A program made the translations under genes and the position numbers. The notes beneath the pieces were generated by a model that saw nothing but the letters and a program-made list of their open reading frames with translations, searched no databases and was not told where the DNA came from. This document shows, piece after piece, positions 1 through 9,014 of a stretch of 64,000 nucleotides of DNA. This DNA is from Gaiellasilicea sp033857955 (GTDB taxonomy: Bacteria; Actinomycetota; Thermoleophilia; Gaiellales; Gaiellaceae), in NCBI GenBank assembly GCA_033857955.1, contig JAWVCW010000024.1, positions 1 to 64,000 of the forward strand, read 5' to 3'. Positions within the stretch are counted from its first letter, which is position 1; every line of letters starts with the position of its first letter.

Positions 1-1
1 C

Positions 2-1327
2 ACCGGCGAGATCTTCGGCCGGCTCGAGCACCTTGCGGTCTTCCCGGCGACGCAATACGTGACCTCGAAGCCGACGATCGACGCCGCGCTCGGCGGCATC
101 CGGCACGAGCTCGAGGAGCAGGTCAAGAAGTTCGAGTCCGAGGGCAAGATGCTCGAGGCGCACCGCATCCGGCAGCGCACCGAGTACGACCTCGAGATGA
201 TGAAGGAGCTCGGCTTCTGCAACGGGATCGAGAACTACTCGCGCATCCTGGACGGGCGCCCCGCAGGCTCGGCGCCGCACACGCTGCTCGACTACTTCCC
301 GTCCGACTACGTCGTCTTCGTCGACGAGTCGCACCAGACGGTGCCGCAGATCGGCGGCATGTACGAGGGCGACCGCTCGCGCAAGCAGACGCTCGTCGAC
401 CACGGCTTTCGACTCCCGTCCGCGCTCGACAACCGGCCGCTCCGCTTCGATGAGTTCCTCGACCGGGTCAAGCAGCTCGTCTTCGTCTCGGCCACCCCGG
501 GCGCGTTCGAGCTTCGCCACTCGAACGTCGTCGCCGAGCAGCTGATCCGGCCGACCTACCTCGTCGACCCGGAGGTCGAGCTGCGGCCGACGAAGAACCA
601 GATCGACGACCTCCTGAACGAGATCCGCAAGCGCGAGGAGGCGGGCGAGCGAGTGCTCGTGACGACGCTGACGAAGAAGATGTCGGAGGACCTGACCGAT
701 TACCTGCTCGAGGCCGGCGTTAGGGCGCGCTACCTGCATTCCGAGATCGACACGCTGGAGCGGATCCAGATCATCCGCGAGCTGCGCCTGGGCGAGTACG
801 ACGTGCTCGTCGGGATCAACCTGCTGCGCGAAGGGCTCGACCTGCCCGAGGTGTCGCTCGTCGCGATCCTGGACGCCGACAAGGAAGGCTTCCTGCGCGG
901 CAAGACGGCGCTCGTGCAGACGATCGGGCGCGCAGCCCGGAACCTCAACGGCCGCGTGCTGCTCTACGCGGACAAGATGACCGAGGCGATCAAGGGTGCG
1001 ATGGACGAGACCGAGCGGCGCCGCGCGATCCAGCTCGCCTACAACGAGGAGCACGGGACAACGCCGATCTCGATCGTCAAGGGCGTCTCCGACATCGCGG
1101 AGTTCCTCTCGCTCGAGAACCCGAACGTGCCCGGCCGGAGGCGTCGCGGCTCGCGGGCGGACGTCGAAGGGCTGTCTCGCGAGGAGCTCGAGAAGCTCGC
1201 GGTCACCCTGGAGGAGGAGATGTTCGTCGCGGCGGAGGAGCTCCGCTTCGAGTACGCCGCGAAGCTGCGCGACGAGATCAAGGAGCTGCGCCGCGAGCTG
1301 CTCGCCCTGGCGGAGCCTGTCAGCTAG
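2..1327 (+). CDS. uvrB: UvrABC system protein B (5' truncated by window edge)
   Basis: This is the C-terminal two thirds of the excinuclease subunit that receives the lesion from UvrA and loads UvrC in nucleotide excision repair. The frame is open from the first bases, so the true start lies outside the window; a GTG at 59 is internal. Visible are the VFVDESH helicase motif, the FVSATPG motif, the helicase C-terminal half ending in the QTIGRAARN motif, and a terminal UVR coiled-coil domain (about the last 40 residues, with FEYAAKLRDEI) that contacts UvrC. Families usually run about 670 residues; about 441 are seen here. uvrA lies 10 kb downstream on the same strand. Identification is certain. 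Confidence 0.97.
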   Translation, partial: TGEIFGRLEHLAVFPATQYVTSKPTIDAALGGIRHELEEQVKKFESEGKMLEAHRIRQRTEYDLEMMKELGFCNGIENYSRILDGRPAGSAPHTLLDYFPSDYVVFVDESHQTVPQIGGMYEGDRSRKQTLVDHGFRLPSALDNRPLRFDEFLDRVKQLVFVSATPGAFELRHSNVVAEQLIRPTYLVDPEVELRPTKNQIDDLLNEIRKREEAGERVLVTTLTKKMSEDLTDYLLEAGVRARYLHSEIDTLERIQIIRELRLGEYDVLVGINLLREGLDLPEVSLVAILDADKEGFLRGKTALVQTIGRAARNLNGRVLLYADKMTEAIKGAMDETERRRAIQLAYNEEHGTTPISIVKGVSDIAEFLSLENPNVPGRRRRGSRADVEGLSREELEKLAVTLEEEMFVAAEELRFEYAAKLRDEIKELRRELLALAEPVS

Positions 1328-1337
1328 GAGGTCTTCC

Positions 1338-1604
1338 ATGTGCCGGAACATCAGAGTGCTGCACAACTTCGAGCCCGCTGCGACCACCGAGGAGATCGAG
1401 GCGGCCGCCCTGCAGTACGTTCGCAAGATCAGCGGCGCTGCGAAGCCTTCGCAGGCGAACGAGGCCGCCTTCGCGCGGGCCGTGGAGGAGGTCACGGCGT
1501 CGTCGAGGAGGCTGCTCGCCTCGCTCGTCACGTCCGCGCCGCCCCGCGACCGCGACGTCGAGGCCGCGAAGGCCAAGGCTCGCGCCGCCGCCCGCTTCGC
1601 CTAA
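1338..1604 (+). CDS. DUF2277 family small protein
   Basis: An 88-residue soluble protein beginning MCRNIRVLHNFEP, the conserved amino-terminal signature of the DUF2277 family, whose function is unknown. The body is helical and rich in Ala, Glu and Arg, with the DRDVEAAKAKARA tail typical of the family. The ATG at 1338 is preceded by a good ribosome site (taggaggtc), only 10 bp after uvrB, so it is probably co-transcribed with uvrB. No catalytic motif is evident beyond the conserved N-terminal Cys and Arg. Confidence 0.85.
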   Translation: MCRNIRVLHNFEPAATTEEIEAAALQYVRKISGAAKPSQANEAAFARAVEEVTASSRRLLASLVTSAPPRDRDVEAAKAKARAAARFA

Positions 1605-1613
1605 GATCCGCGA

Positions 1614-1892
1614 GTGCTCGGCGCGATCATCGGACTCCTCGTCCTCGGACTGTTCGTCGGCGCGCTCGCGCGGTTCGCGCTCCCCGGCCCCGACCCGATG
1701 CCGCTCTGGGCGACGATCGGCCTCGGGCTTGCAGGCTCGTTCCTCGGCGGGCTCATCGCCGCTGCGATCGGCCTCCGCAGCGGAGACACGTTCGGTCTCC
1801 TCCTCGCCGCCGTCGCCGGCGCCGCGTTCCTCCTCTTCCTGTACCGCCGCTTCGTGCAGAAGCGGCCGCTGACCGGCCCCGGCTCGCGCTAG
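1614..1892 (+). CDS. GlsB/YeaQ/YmgE-type small membrane protein
   Basis: A 92-residue protein with three hydrophobic segments and glycine-rich helices (GLAGSFLGGLIAAAIG), the pattern of the transglycosylase-associated/YeaQ family. These are small integral membrane proteins often linked to envelope stress; the biochemical role is unknown. The GTG start lies 10 bp after the preceding gene. Its stop codon shares the tetranucleotide CTAG with the stop of the convergent carboxypeptidase gene. A paralogue with the same architecture is at 8736-9014. Confidence 0.8.
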   Translation: MLGAIIGLLVLGLFVGALARFALPGPDPMPLWATIGLGLAGSFLGGLIAAAIGLRSGDTFGLLLAAVAGAAFLLFLYRRFVQKRPLTGPGSR

Positions 1893-3385
1893 GCGGCGGC
1901 GAGCGCTCCCAGCTTGTCCTTGAGGTAGCGCACGTACGGCGCCGCGTCGATCGGCCCGCCGACGACCCGCTCGAGCGTCTCCTGCGGCGTGAACTTCCGC
2001 CCGAGGCGGTAGAGCCGGTCGCGCAGCCACTCGTGCAGCTGGCCGAACTCGCCCTGCTCGAACTGGTCCGGCAGGTCCGGGATCTCGGAGAGCACCTTCT
2101 CCCAGATCTGCACGGAGACGATGTTCCCCAGCGAGTAGGTCGGGAAGTAGCCGAAACCGCCGCCCGACCAGTGGACGTCCTGCAGGACGCCGAGCGTGTC
2201 GTTCGGCACCTGGATCCCGAGGTACTCCTCGAAGCGTGCGTTCCAGATTTCCGGCAGCTCCTTCAGCTCGATCGTGCCGGCCACGATCTCCTGCTCCAGC
2301 TCGAAGCGAAGGATGATGTGGAGGTTGTACGTCGCCTCGTCCGCGTCGACCCGGATGTAGGACGGCTTCACCCGGTTGATCGCGCGGTAGAAGCGCTCCT
2401 GGTCGACGTCGCCGACCGCGTCGGGGAAGGCCTCCTGGAACGACGGGTAGAAGTGGTTCCAGAAGGGCTGGCTGCGGCCGACGATGTTCTCCCACATCCG
2501 GCTCTGCGACTCGTGCAACGCCGAGGAGACGCCGTGGCAGAGCGGCGTGCGCTCCAGCGACTGCGAGACGCCGTGCTCGTAGAGCCCGTGTCCGCACTCG
2601 TGCATCGCCGTGAAGATCGACGTGATGTCGTCCTCCTTGTAGCGCGTCGTCAGGCGGATGTCCTGCGTGCCCGAGCTCGCCGCAAACGGGTGCACGGTGA
2701 GATCAAGCCGGGCGAACGAGGGGTCGTACCCGAACCGCTCGATGATCTTCAGCGAGTAGGCGTGCTGCGCTTCGATCGGCCAGGGTCCGTCCAGGAAGGC
2801 GTCATCGCCGTCGACCGAGCCGATCTCGGCGATCAGCGGCACGAGCTCGGCCTTCAGGTCGTCGAAGACCTGGCGGACCTCGGCCGTCTTCATCCCGGGC
2901 TCGTAGTCGTCGAGAAGGACGTCGTACGGCTCCTCGTAGCCCTCGAAGCAGTCGATGTAGCGCTGCTTCAGCTCGACCGCGCGCTCGAGATGGGGAAGGA
3001 AGAGCGCGTAGTCGTTCTCGGCACGGGCCTTCGCCCAGACGTCGTGGGTGGCGGCGGCGGCGCCGGTGATCTCCGCCGCCAGCTCGGCCGGGACGCGGCG
3101 CGCCTTCTCCCGGTCGCGGCGCGTCGTCCGGAGCAGGCTCGCGTCGTCGGAGTCGTAGTCCAGCTTGTCCTCGTAGGGTGCGAGCTGGTCGAGCAGCGTG
3201 CCGATCTCGTCAGAGACGAACTTCTGGTGTGCGATCTTGTCGAGCGTCGTGAGCTGGGCGCCGCGAACGGCTCCGCCGCCGGGCGGCATCATCACGGTCT
3301 GGTCCCAGAAGAGGATCTCCTGCGCCCGGCGCAGGTCGTGGATCTCGGCCAGGCGTGTCTTCAGGTCGGCGAAGCGCGGCTCCAT
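1889..3385 (-). CDS. M32 family metallocarboxypeptidase (Taq carboxypeptidase type)
   Basis: A 498-residue cytoplasmic zinc carboxypeptidase that removes C-terminal amino acids with broad specificity. The catalytic zinc motif HECGH is at residues 262-266, and downstream the HESQSRMWEN segment (conserved HES-R-E of the M32 family) is present. Length matches Thermus carboxypeptidase 1 (about 510). No signal peptide. It is transcribed alone, convergent with the small membrane protein gene and followed upstream, after a short gap, by the giant secreted-protein gene on the same strand. Confidence 0.94.
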   Translation of the reverse strand: MEPRFADLKTRLAEIHDLRRAQEILFWDQTVMMPPGGGAVRGAQLTTLDKIAHQKFVSDEIGTLLDQLAPYEDKLDYDSDDASLLRTTRRDREKARRVPAELAAEITGAAAATHDVWAKARAENDYALFLPHLERAVELKQRYIDCFEGYEEPYDVLLDDYEPGMKTAEVRQVFDDLKAELVPLIAEIGSVDGDDAFLDGPWPIEAQHAYSLKIIERFGYDPSFARLDLTVHPFAASSGTQDIRLTTRYKEDDITSIFTAMHECGHGLYEHGVSQSLERTPLCHGVSSALHESQSRMWENIVGRSQPFWNHFYPSFQEAFPDAVGDVDQERFYRAINRVKPSYIRVDADEATYNLHIILRFELEQEIVAGTIELKELPEIWNARFEEYLGIQVPNDTLGVLQDVHWSGGGFGYFPTYSLGNIVSVQIWEKVLSEIPDLPDQFEQGEFGQLHEWLRDRLYRLGRKFTPQETLERVVGGPIDAAPYVRYLKDKLGALAAA

Positions 3386-3430
3386 CGTCTCTCCTCTGAA
3401 ATCGGGTTCGGCGGGGACTGTAGCGCGCTT

Positions 3431-6400
3431 CTAGGGGATATCGGCGATCACGATCAGGGCACTGGCGCCCTTCTTGCCGCGGACGCGAACGGTGATCGTG
3501 TTCGTCGGGCCGGGCTTCATCGCCGAGGAGACGTCGAATGTGCGCACCTCGTTCGCCTTCAACCCGACCTCCTTGAACTTCTTCCCGTTCACGATGATCA
3601 CGACCTTCTTCATGCCGGGTTTGCCGTTGTAGATCGAGACGCGGCTTTCGGCCTGCGGCACGTTCGAGAAGGTCTCGTCCTGGAGCTTGTCGTCCTCGCG
3701 TACGACGCTGAGTACGATCGGGTCGCAGATCGCGATGTTTCCGCCCCGGTCGAGGAAGTCGACCTGGACGCCGAAGCTCTGGCGCTTGTCCACAGCCGTC
3801 GCCTTGACGTAGACCGGGCCGAGCGAGCCTGGGAGATAGGCGTCGACCTTCACGGTGGCGTTGCGGAGATACGTGACTTTGTGGCTCGCGAGGCCGAGAC
3901 CGACGTCGTTGACCTGGAACCGGATGAACGCGTTGCCGGCGGCGGTCTTGCCCTGCTCAACGATCGTGCAGGTGGGCGGGGTCGTGTCTACCGGCGGGTT
4001 CGTCGGCGTCACCGTGATCGAGACGGTTGCGGTGTCGGTGCCCCCGTGCCCGTCGTTGGCCGTGTACGTGAACGAGTCCGGCCCGCTGTAGCCGGCGGCC
4101 GGCGTGTAGGTCGAGCCGTTGAAGTCCCCGTGTGCAGGCGCGGTGTGGGTGATCGTCAGCGCATCGCCGTCCACGTCCGTGCCGGCCAGCGCGATCGTGA
4201 CCGGCGCGCCCTGGGCGGTCGTGACCGAGCGGTCGTCCACGTCGGGCGCGTCGTTCACCGGCTTGATGCTCACCGACGCCTTCACAGGCGCAGAGGCGTT
4301 CCCACTCGGGTCGATCGCGCGGTACGTGAACTCGTCCGTTCCGTTGAAGTTCGGCGCCGGCACGTATTCGAAGGATCCGTTCAGGGCGAGGGTCAGCGTG
4401 CCATGCGCGGGTCCCTGCACGAGGTCGGCGGTGAGTGGGTCGCCGTTCGCGTCCGTGTCGTTCGCGAGGACTCCCGGTGCCGGCCGTGCGAGCGTGACGT
4501 CTTCGTCGGTCATGTACGAGTCGCTCGCGGCCACCGGCGAGCTGTCGGCGATCACGATCGAGACGATCCGCGCGACGCCCGAGTCTGCGTCCGACACCAT
4601 GAGCCTCAAGCAGTACGTGCCGGCGGCTACGCCGGGCTTCGTATGGATCGTGAGAGTGGCGCTCTCGCGACGCGGAACGCCCGCGTCGAGGACGACGCCT
4701 TCGAACGGCAAGAGGCCCGTGTCGTCCTGGAAGGCAGGGCCGCCGGGCACTGCCGGATTGACGCAGGCCCCCGCGATGGTGAAGTTGATGAAGAACTCCA
4801 TGTCGGAGCCGTCGGCGTCGCGGCCGATCACGTCGACGGTCAGCGTCGAGTCGGGCTCGATCGTGATCGGAGACGGCGTCGATTCCCACTCCGGCCGGTC
4901 GCTCACCGGGTTGATGCTCAGCGACACTTTCGCAGGCTGCGATGCATTCCCACTCGGGTCGACCGCCAGGTAGGTGAACTCGTCCGATCCGTTGAAGTTC
5001 GGGGCCGGCGCGTACTCGAACGAGCCATTCGATTCGAGGGTCAGCCTGCCATGGGCGGGTCCTGTCACGAGCGCCGTGGCGAGTGGGTCGCCCTCCGGAT
5101 CCGTGTCGTTTGCGAGGACTCCCGGTGCCGGCACCGTCAACGTGGTGTCCTCGTCGGTGGCGTACGAGTCGGGCACCGCGGTGGGGATGCCGCTGGTGAC
5201 GACGATCGAGAGCGTCCTTACGACTGATGCCCCGTCCTCGGCCAAGAGGAGCTTCAGGCAGTACGTGCCCAGAGCCGCACCCGGCTTCGTATGGATGGTG
5301 AGAGTCGAGCTCTCGCGCCGCGGCACGCCGGCGTCCAGGACGACGCCCTGGAATGGGAAGAACTCGGTGTCGAAGTAGAAGTTGGGCCCGAACTTCTCTG
5401 CCGGGTTCTCGCAACCCGCCGTGGTCGCGCCGAACACGATGTCGGAGCCGTCGACGTCGCGGCCGATCACGTCGAAGTTCAGCAGGGTGTTGGGTCGGAG
5501 CGTCACCTGGGAGGGAGGAGCGACCTCCCATTCAGGCGGGTCGTTGACCGGCCGGACGTCGATGTTCACCGTCGCCGTGGCCGTGCCGCCGCGTCCGTCG
5601 TCAGCGGTGTAGGTGAAGGAGTCGGGCCCGTTGTAGTTCGCGGCAGGCGTGTAGGTGCCGCCGACGCCGCCCGCATACGAGCCGTGGGTCGGCTGGGTCG
5701 TCGTGATCGTGAGCGCGTCGCCGTCCCCGTCGTGGGCTACCAGTCCGATGGCTGACAGCGGCGTGTCCTCGTCCGTCACGAGCAGCAAGTTCGCGACGAA
5801 CGGCACATGGTTCACTGCCGTGACTGCGACGGTCACCGTTGCCGGTGCGCTCGCGGCGCCCGTCGCGTCGACGGTCTCGTACGAGAACGTCACCGGGCCT
5901 TCGAAAGCCCCCTTGGGCAAGAGCTGGACGGAGCCGTCGGCGTGGAACGCAAAGTGCTGCAGAACGACCGTCGGAGCGTCGACGAGCCGTGCCACGAGCG
6001 CGTCGCCGTCGCCGTCGACGTCCGTGTCATTCGCGAGGACGCCAGGGGCTGCAAGGTCGAGCACCCCGTCGGCGTCAGTCGCGTACGAGTCGGCGACGGC
6101 GACCGGTGCGTCGTTCACCGGGGTGACGGTGATCGTGACGGTGCCGGTGTCCGCCTGCCCGTCGGTGTCGGTGGCGGTGTAGACGAACGAATCGGCGCCG
6201 TTGAAGTCGAGGTTCGGTGTATAGACGCCCGCCGCGTAGCTGCCGTGATCGGGCTGGTCGGTGACCGCGATGGTCGGCGTGCCGCCGTCCGGATCCGTCG
6301 CCGCCAGCGCGATCGAAAGGGGTGTGTCCTCCGCGGTCGTCACGCTCTGGTCCGGAGCCACCGGCGGCTCGCCGGCCGGAGTCACCACGATCTTCACGAA

Positions 6401-8596
6401 CGCGACCTCGCTCGCCTGGCCGTCGCCCGCGCGATAGCTGAACTCGTCGAGGCCCACGTAGCCCGCTGCGGGCGTGTAGAGGAAGTCGCCGTTCGCCTGG
6501 AGGGAGGCGGCTCCGTGCGCCGGGCTCGACTCGAGCGTCACGGTGAGAGCGTCGCCGTCCGGATCGAGGTCGTTGACGAGCACGTTCCCGGAGGCCGGCG
6601 TGTTCTCGGGCGTGAAGACCTCGTCGAAGAACGGCTCCGGCGGATCGTTGACCGGAGTGACCGTGATCGTCACCGTTCCGGAGTCGCTGCCGCCCTGCCC
6701 GTCGGTGACGAGGAACGTGAACGAGTCCGTGCCGTTGAAGTTGAGGGCGGGCGTGTAGACGCCGTCCTCGAAGACGCCATGCGCAGGAGTGCTCGCCGGC
6801 GCCGCCACGACCGTCCCACCGTCGGCGTCGGTCCCCGCCAGCACGATCGGAAGCGGCGTGTCCTCAGCGGTTGTCAGCGAAAGGTCGGTTGCTACGGGCG
6901 GCACGTTGGTGCTCGCGTCCGCCGTGGCGGGGTTGCAGTCGTCGTCCTTCCCGTTGCCGAGGATCTCGTCGCGGAGCGGATGCACGTCCGCGTCGGCGTC
7001 GTCGCAGTCGGCGTTCGCGTTCCAGAGGTCGCCATCGCCGTCGGGAGCGAGCACCGCCACGTCCCAGTTGATCGACAGCGATGCGTTGGCTCCGGACGTC
7101 ACGATGACCTTCACCACGTGCGCCCCGATTTGCGCGGCGGTCGGTGTGAGCGAGTACGTCGGCACGCCCGACGTACCGGTGAAGAGAGTGTCCAGCAGCC
7201 AGATGTAGTGGTTGGCGTTGGGCGACGTGACGGAGAAAGCCTGCGTCTCGCCGACGCGAACCGACGCCTCGCCGATGAACTGGGAGCCCACACGGAACGG
7301 GGAGAAATCGTCGAGCGTGACGCCCCCGCCGCCTCCGGTCACCTCGAGGCGTGTAGACGCAACGTCTGCCTGACCGTCGGCGTTGGTGACGCGCACACCG
7401 ATCGTGGAGTTCCGTGCGGTCGAGAAGGATGAAGTCGGATTCACACCCGTTGCGTCGTCGAACGCGCCGTCGCCATCGAGATCCCAGGCGTAGGCGGTGA
7501 TGGCGGAAGGGCTCGTCGACGCGCCCGCCGTGAATGAGATCGTCGCGTTCTGCGCTCCGGCGTACGGCCCGCCGGCGTTGGCGATCGGTGCGAGGTCAGG
7601 CACGAGCGGATCCGTCTCGAGTTGCGCGATCAACGGCGCCATCTCCGCCGCGAGGGCGATCAATGTCGGCTTGAGGGCCGCGTGTGCCGTGACGAGTTCG
7701 TCCATATGGGCGACGACGGATGCACGCGAGAGGTTCCAGTCGTCCTGGAGCAGGTTGGCCTTCATCGCGTCGAGCTGGTTCTGGCCGATGCCAAGGTTGG
7801 CGGCCTCGCGTAGTTCGGCGACCGAGAAGGCACCGTTGGCGGCGACCCGGTTGCGCCACTCCTTCAGCTCGGCGATCTGGGCGTCGATGGGACGCGGGTC
7901 CGAGTCGAACACGAACCGCATCAGTTGCATGCCCGCAACCGTCTGGTCCAGCTGGGAGGCCAGCGCGCTCGCGTACTCCCGGATTGCACGAGCGTGCACG
8001 AGCGCCCAGGCGCCGTTCCCGTCGGCGTCTGCGCCCTGGTATCGCGCGAGCGACCTCAGCAGCGCCTGAGCGAGCGTCGTCTCCGCCGACAACACCGGTG
8101 CGTACAGTGAGAAGCCGTGGTCGGCGCCATCGAGGTCGTCCGACCGGAAGAGTTGGCGGGCAGCGAGCGGCGTGATCTGCGCGTAGCTCGGATCCGGCGC
8201 GTCGCCTCGGATGCCGATGTAGTTTGACATCTGGTTGCCGATCAGCTGCAGCGTCACAAACCGCAAGTCGGCGCCGGGGGGTGACGGGGTCACCTGCCGT
8301 GCTAGGTAGAGCATCAGCCGGTCCGGCGTCGTCTTCGACGCTTTCGCTCGCTGCTTGAACATTTGTTGCATCAGCTCTCTGCTGGTCACCCACTTGAGCG
8401 CCTCGGTCTCGGCAGTGGACTTCAGCGCGGTGAGGTCCGGAAGTTCGGGGACGCTCTCGGCCTCGATCGCCGCACTTGCGTCGAAGCGCGTGAACGTTCC
8501 GGCTTTCGCGGCTCCACCGCCGGTGAGGGTGGCGAGCAGGGCAGCCGCGACCGCCGCGCTGAGGCAGACCCCCGAAGACTGAAACGGCACCCGCAT
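3431..8596 (-). CDS. Giant secreted protein with tandem cadherin-like/Ig-like repeats and a MopE-type metal-binding motif
   Basis: A 1721-residue exported protein. A signal peptide (residues 1-32) is followed by a helical domain to about 335, a PKD-like domain (about 337-420, ending in GGGGG), a Cys- and Asp-rich segment at about 518-560 (DCDDADADVHP...DDDCNPAT) matching the putative metal-binding motif of MopE-like proteins, then at least eight repeats of about 90 residues with the hallmark AEDTPL...NGTDSFTY...VNDAP (tandem-95/cadherin-like). Two near-duplicate modules containing DVIGRD and VLDAGVPRRES interrupt the array. A terminal beta domain ends the protein. No sortase motif or anchor is seen. 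A role in adhesion or matrix is inference. The ribosome site may be buried in leader RNA structure. Confidence 0.9.
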   Translation of the reverse strand: MRVPFQSSGVCLSAAVAAALLATLTGGGAAKAGTFTRFDASAAIEAESVPELPDLTALKSTAETEALKWVTSRELMQQMFKQRAKASKTTPDRLMLYLARQVTPSPPGADLRFVTLQLIGNQMSNYIGIRGDAPDPSYAQITPLAARQLFRSDDLDGADHGFSLYAPVLSAETTLAQALLRSLARYQGADADGNGAWALVHARAIREYASALASQLDQTVAGMQLMRFVFDSDPRPIDAQIAELKEWRNRVAANGAFSVAELREAANLGIGQNQLDAMKANLLQDDWNLSRASVVAHMDELVTAHAALKPTLIALAAEMAPLIAQLETDPLVPDLAPIANAGGPYAGAQNATISFTAGASTSPSAITAYAWDLDGDGAFDDATGVNPTSSFSTARNSTIGVRVTNADGQADVASTRLEVTGGGGGVTLDDFSPFRVGSQFIGEASVRVGETQAFSVTSPNANHYIWLLDTLFTGTSGVPTYSLTPTAAQIGAHVVKVIVTSGANASLSINWDVAVLAPDGDGDLWNANADCDDADADVHPLRDEILGNGKDDDCNPATADASTNVPPVATDLSLTTAEDTPLPIVLAGTDADGGTVVAAPASTPAHGVFEDGVYTPALNFNGTDSFTFLVTDGQGGSDSGTVTITVTPVNDPPEPFFDEVFTPENTPASGNVLVNDLDPDGDALTVTLESSPAHGAASLQANGDFLYTPAAGYVGLDEFSYRAGDGQASEVAFVKIVVTPAGEPPVAPDQSVTTAEDTPLSIALAATDPDGGTPTIAVTDQPDHGSYAAGVYTPNLDFNGADSFVYTATDTDGQADTGTVTITVTPVNDAPVAVADSYATDADGVLDLAAPGVLANDTDVDGDGDALVARLVDAPTVVLQHFAFHADGSVQLLPKGAFEGPVTFSYETVDATGAASAPATVTVAVTAVNHVPFVANLLLVTDEDTPLSAIGLVAHDGDGDALTITTTQPTHGSYAGGVGGTYTPAANYNGPDSFTYTADDGRGGTATATVNIDVRPVNDPPEWEVAPPSQVTLRPNTLLNFDVIGRDVDGSDIVFGATTAGCENPAEKFGPNFYFDTEFFPFQGVVLDAGVPRRESSTLTIHTKPGAALGTYCLKLLLAEDGASVVRTLSIVVTSGIPTAVPDSYATDEDTTLTVPAPGVLANDTDPEGDPLATALVTGPAHGRLTLESNGSFEYAPAPNFNGSDEFTYLAVDPSGNASQPAKVSLSINPVSDRPEWESTPSPITIEPDSTLTVDVIGRDADGSDMEFFINFTIAGACVNPAVPGGPAFQDDTGLLPFEGVVLDAGVPRRESATLTIHTKPGVAAGTYCLRLMVSDADSGVARIVSIVIADSSPVAASDSYMTDEDVTLARPAPGVLANDTDANGDPLTADLVQGPAHGTLTLALNGSFEYVPAPNFNGTDEFTYRAIDPSGNASAPVKASVSIKPVNDAPDVDDRSVTTAQGAPVTIALAGTDVDGDALTITHTAPAHGDFNGSTYTPAAGYSGPDSFTYTANDGHGGTDTATVSITVTPTNPPVDTTPPTCTIVEQGKTAAGNAFIRFQVNDVGLGLASHKVTYLRNATVKVDAYLPGSLGPVYVKATAVDKRQSFGVQVDFLDRGGNIAICDPIVLSVVREDDKLQDETFSNVPQAESRVSIYNGKPGMKKVVIIVNGKKFKEVGLKANEVRTFDVSSAMKPGPTNTITVRVRGKKGASALIVIADIP
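4545..5390 (-). repeat. Internal duplication of the DVIGRD/Ig module pair inside the giant protein gene
   Basis: Two copies of a unit made of a cadherin-like repeat plus a module carrying VIGRD, VLDAGVPRRES and TIHTKPG lie about 650 bp apart. DNA identity is high around the GVPRRES-TLTIHTKPG codons (near 4630-4690 and 5285-5345), which implies a recent segmental duplication rather than ancient repeat divergence. Boundaries are approximate. Confidence 0.6.
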
Positions 8597-8601
8597 TCTC
8601 C

Positions 8602-8657
8602 CTTGACTACTAACGCAGACGCGTTCGGATAAATCAAGGTCTCCGAACGGCTAGTCA
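8602..8657 (-). promoter_or_regulatory. Structured leader RNA of the giant secreted-protein gene
   Basis: In the RNA of the minus strand an outer helix (TGACTA with TAGTCA, 8652-8657 and 8604-8609, extended by CCT/AGG with one bulge) encloses a perfect 8-bp hairpin (CGTTCGGA at 8642-8649 and TCCGAACG at 8622-8629). The 3' strand of the outer helix runs into the AAGGGAGA that precedes the start codon, so folding could limit ribosome access. No known riboswitch class was recognised. Confidence 0.4.
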
Positions 8658-8735
8658 GGTCGTCCGGTCGGGTTTGCCGCGGGCCTGGGTCGGGGAGCAC
8701 GTGACCGCACCGCACCACGACCTGGGGGTTACGAC

Positions 8736-9014
8736 ATGGGAATCATCGCGTTCATCATCCTCGGCGCACTCGCCGGGGCGATCGCGAAGGCACTACTGCC
8801 CGGCGATGACCCGGGTGGATTCATCGTCACCACGATCATCGGGATCGTCGGAGCGCTGCTCGGCGGGTTCCTCGCCGCTGCGATCTTCGGCGCCCACCCG
8901 CTCGACGACTTCTTCGACATCAGCACGTGGCTGACGGCGATCGTCGGCTCGATCGTGCTGCTGCTGATCTACCGGGCTGTTGCCGGCCGCAGCGGGCGCG
9001 GGGTGACCGCCTAG
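8736..9014 (+). CDS. GlsB/YeaQ/YmgE-type small membrane protein
   Basis: A 92-residue membrane protein with three hydrophobic helices and the family's glycine-rich pattern (GIVGALLGGFLAAAIFG), and an acidic loop containing GDDPGG in the first half. Paralogue of the protein at 1614-1892. It stands alone behind a 140-bp gap and ends in a CTAG tetranucleotide whose complement is the stop of the convergent phosphoesterase gene. The molecular function of the family is not established. Confidence 0.82.
   Translation: MGIIAFIILGALAGAIAKALLPGDDPGGFIVTTIIGIVGALLGGFLAAAIFGAHPLDDFFDISTWLTAIVGSIVLLLIYRAVAGRSGRGVTA

Noticed and set aside
1340..5227. Long open frames opposite or offset to real genes (for example a 1295-codon frame across the carboxypeptidase and giant-protein genes)
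   Set aside because: These are artefacts of high GC; they have no family similarity, extremely Arg-rich composition, and lie antisense to convincing genes.
8660..8730. GGCAAACC-type sequence upstream of the giant secreted gene, resembling the start of a c-di-GMP-I riboswitch
   Set aside because: The second conserved segment (GGGACGCAAAGCC) and the tetraloop-receptor features are missing; only a covariance-model search could revive it.
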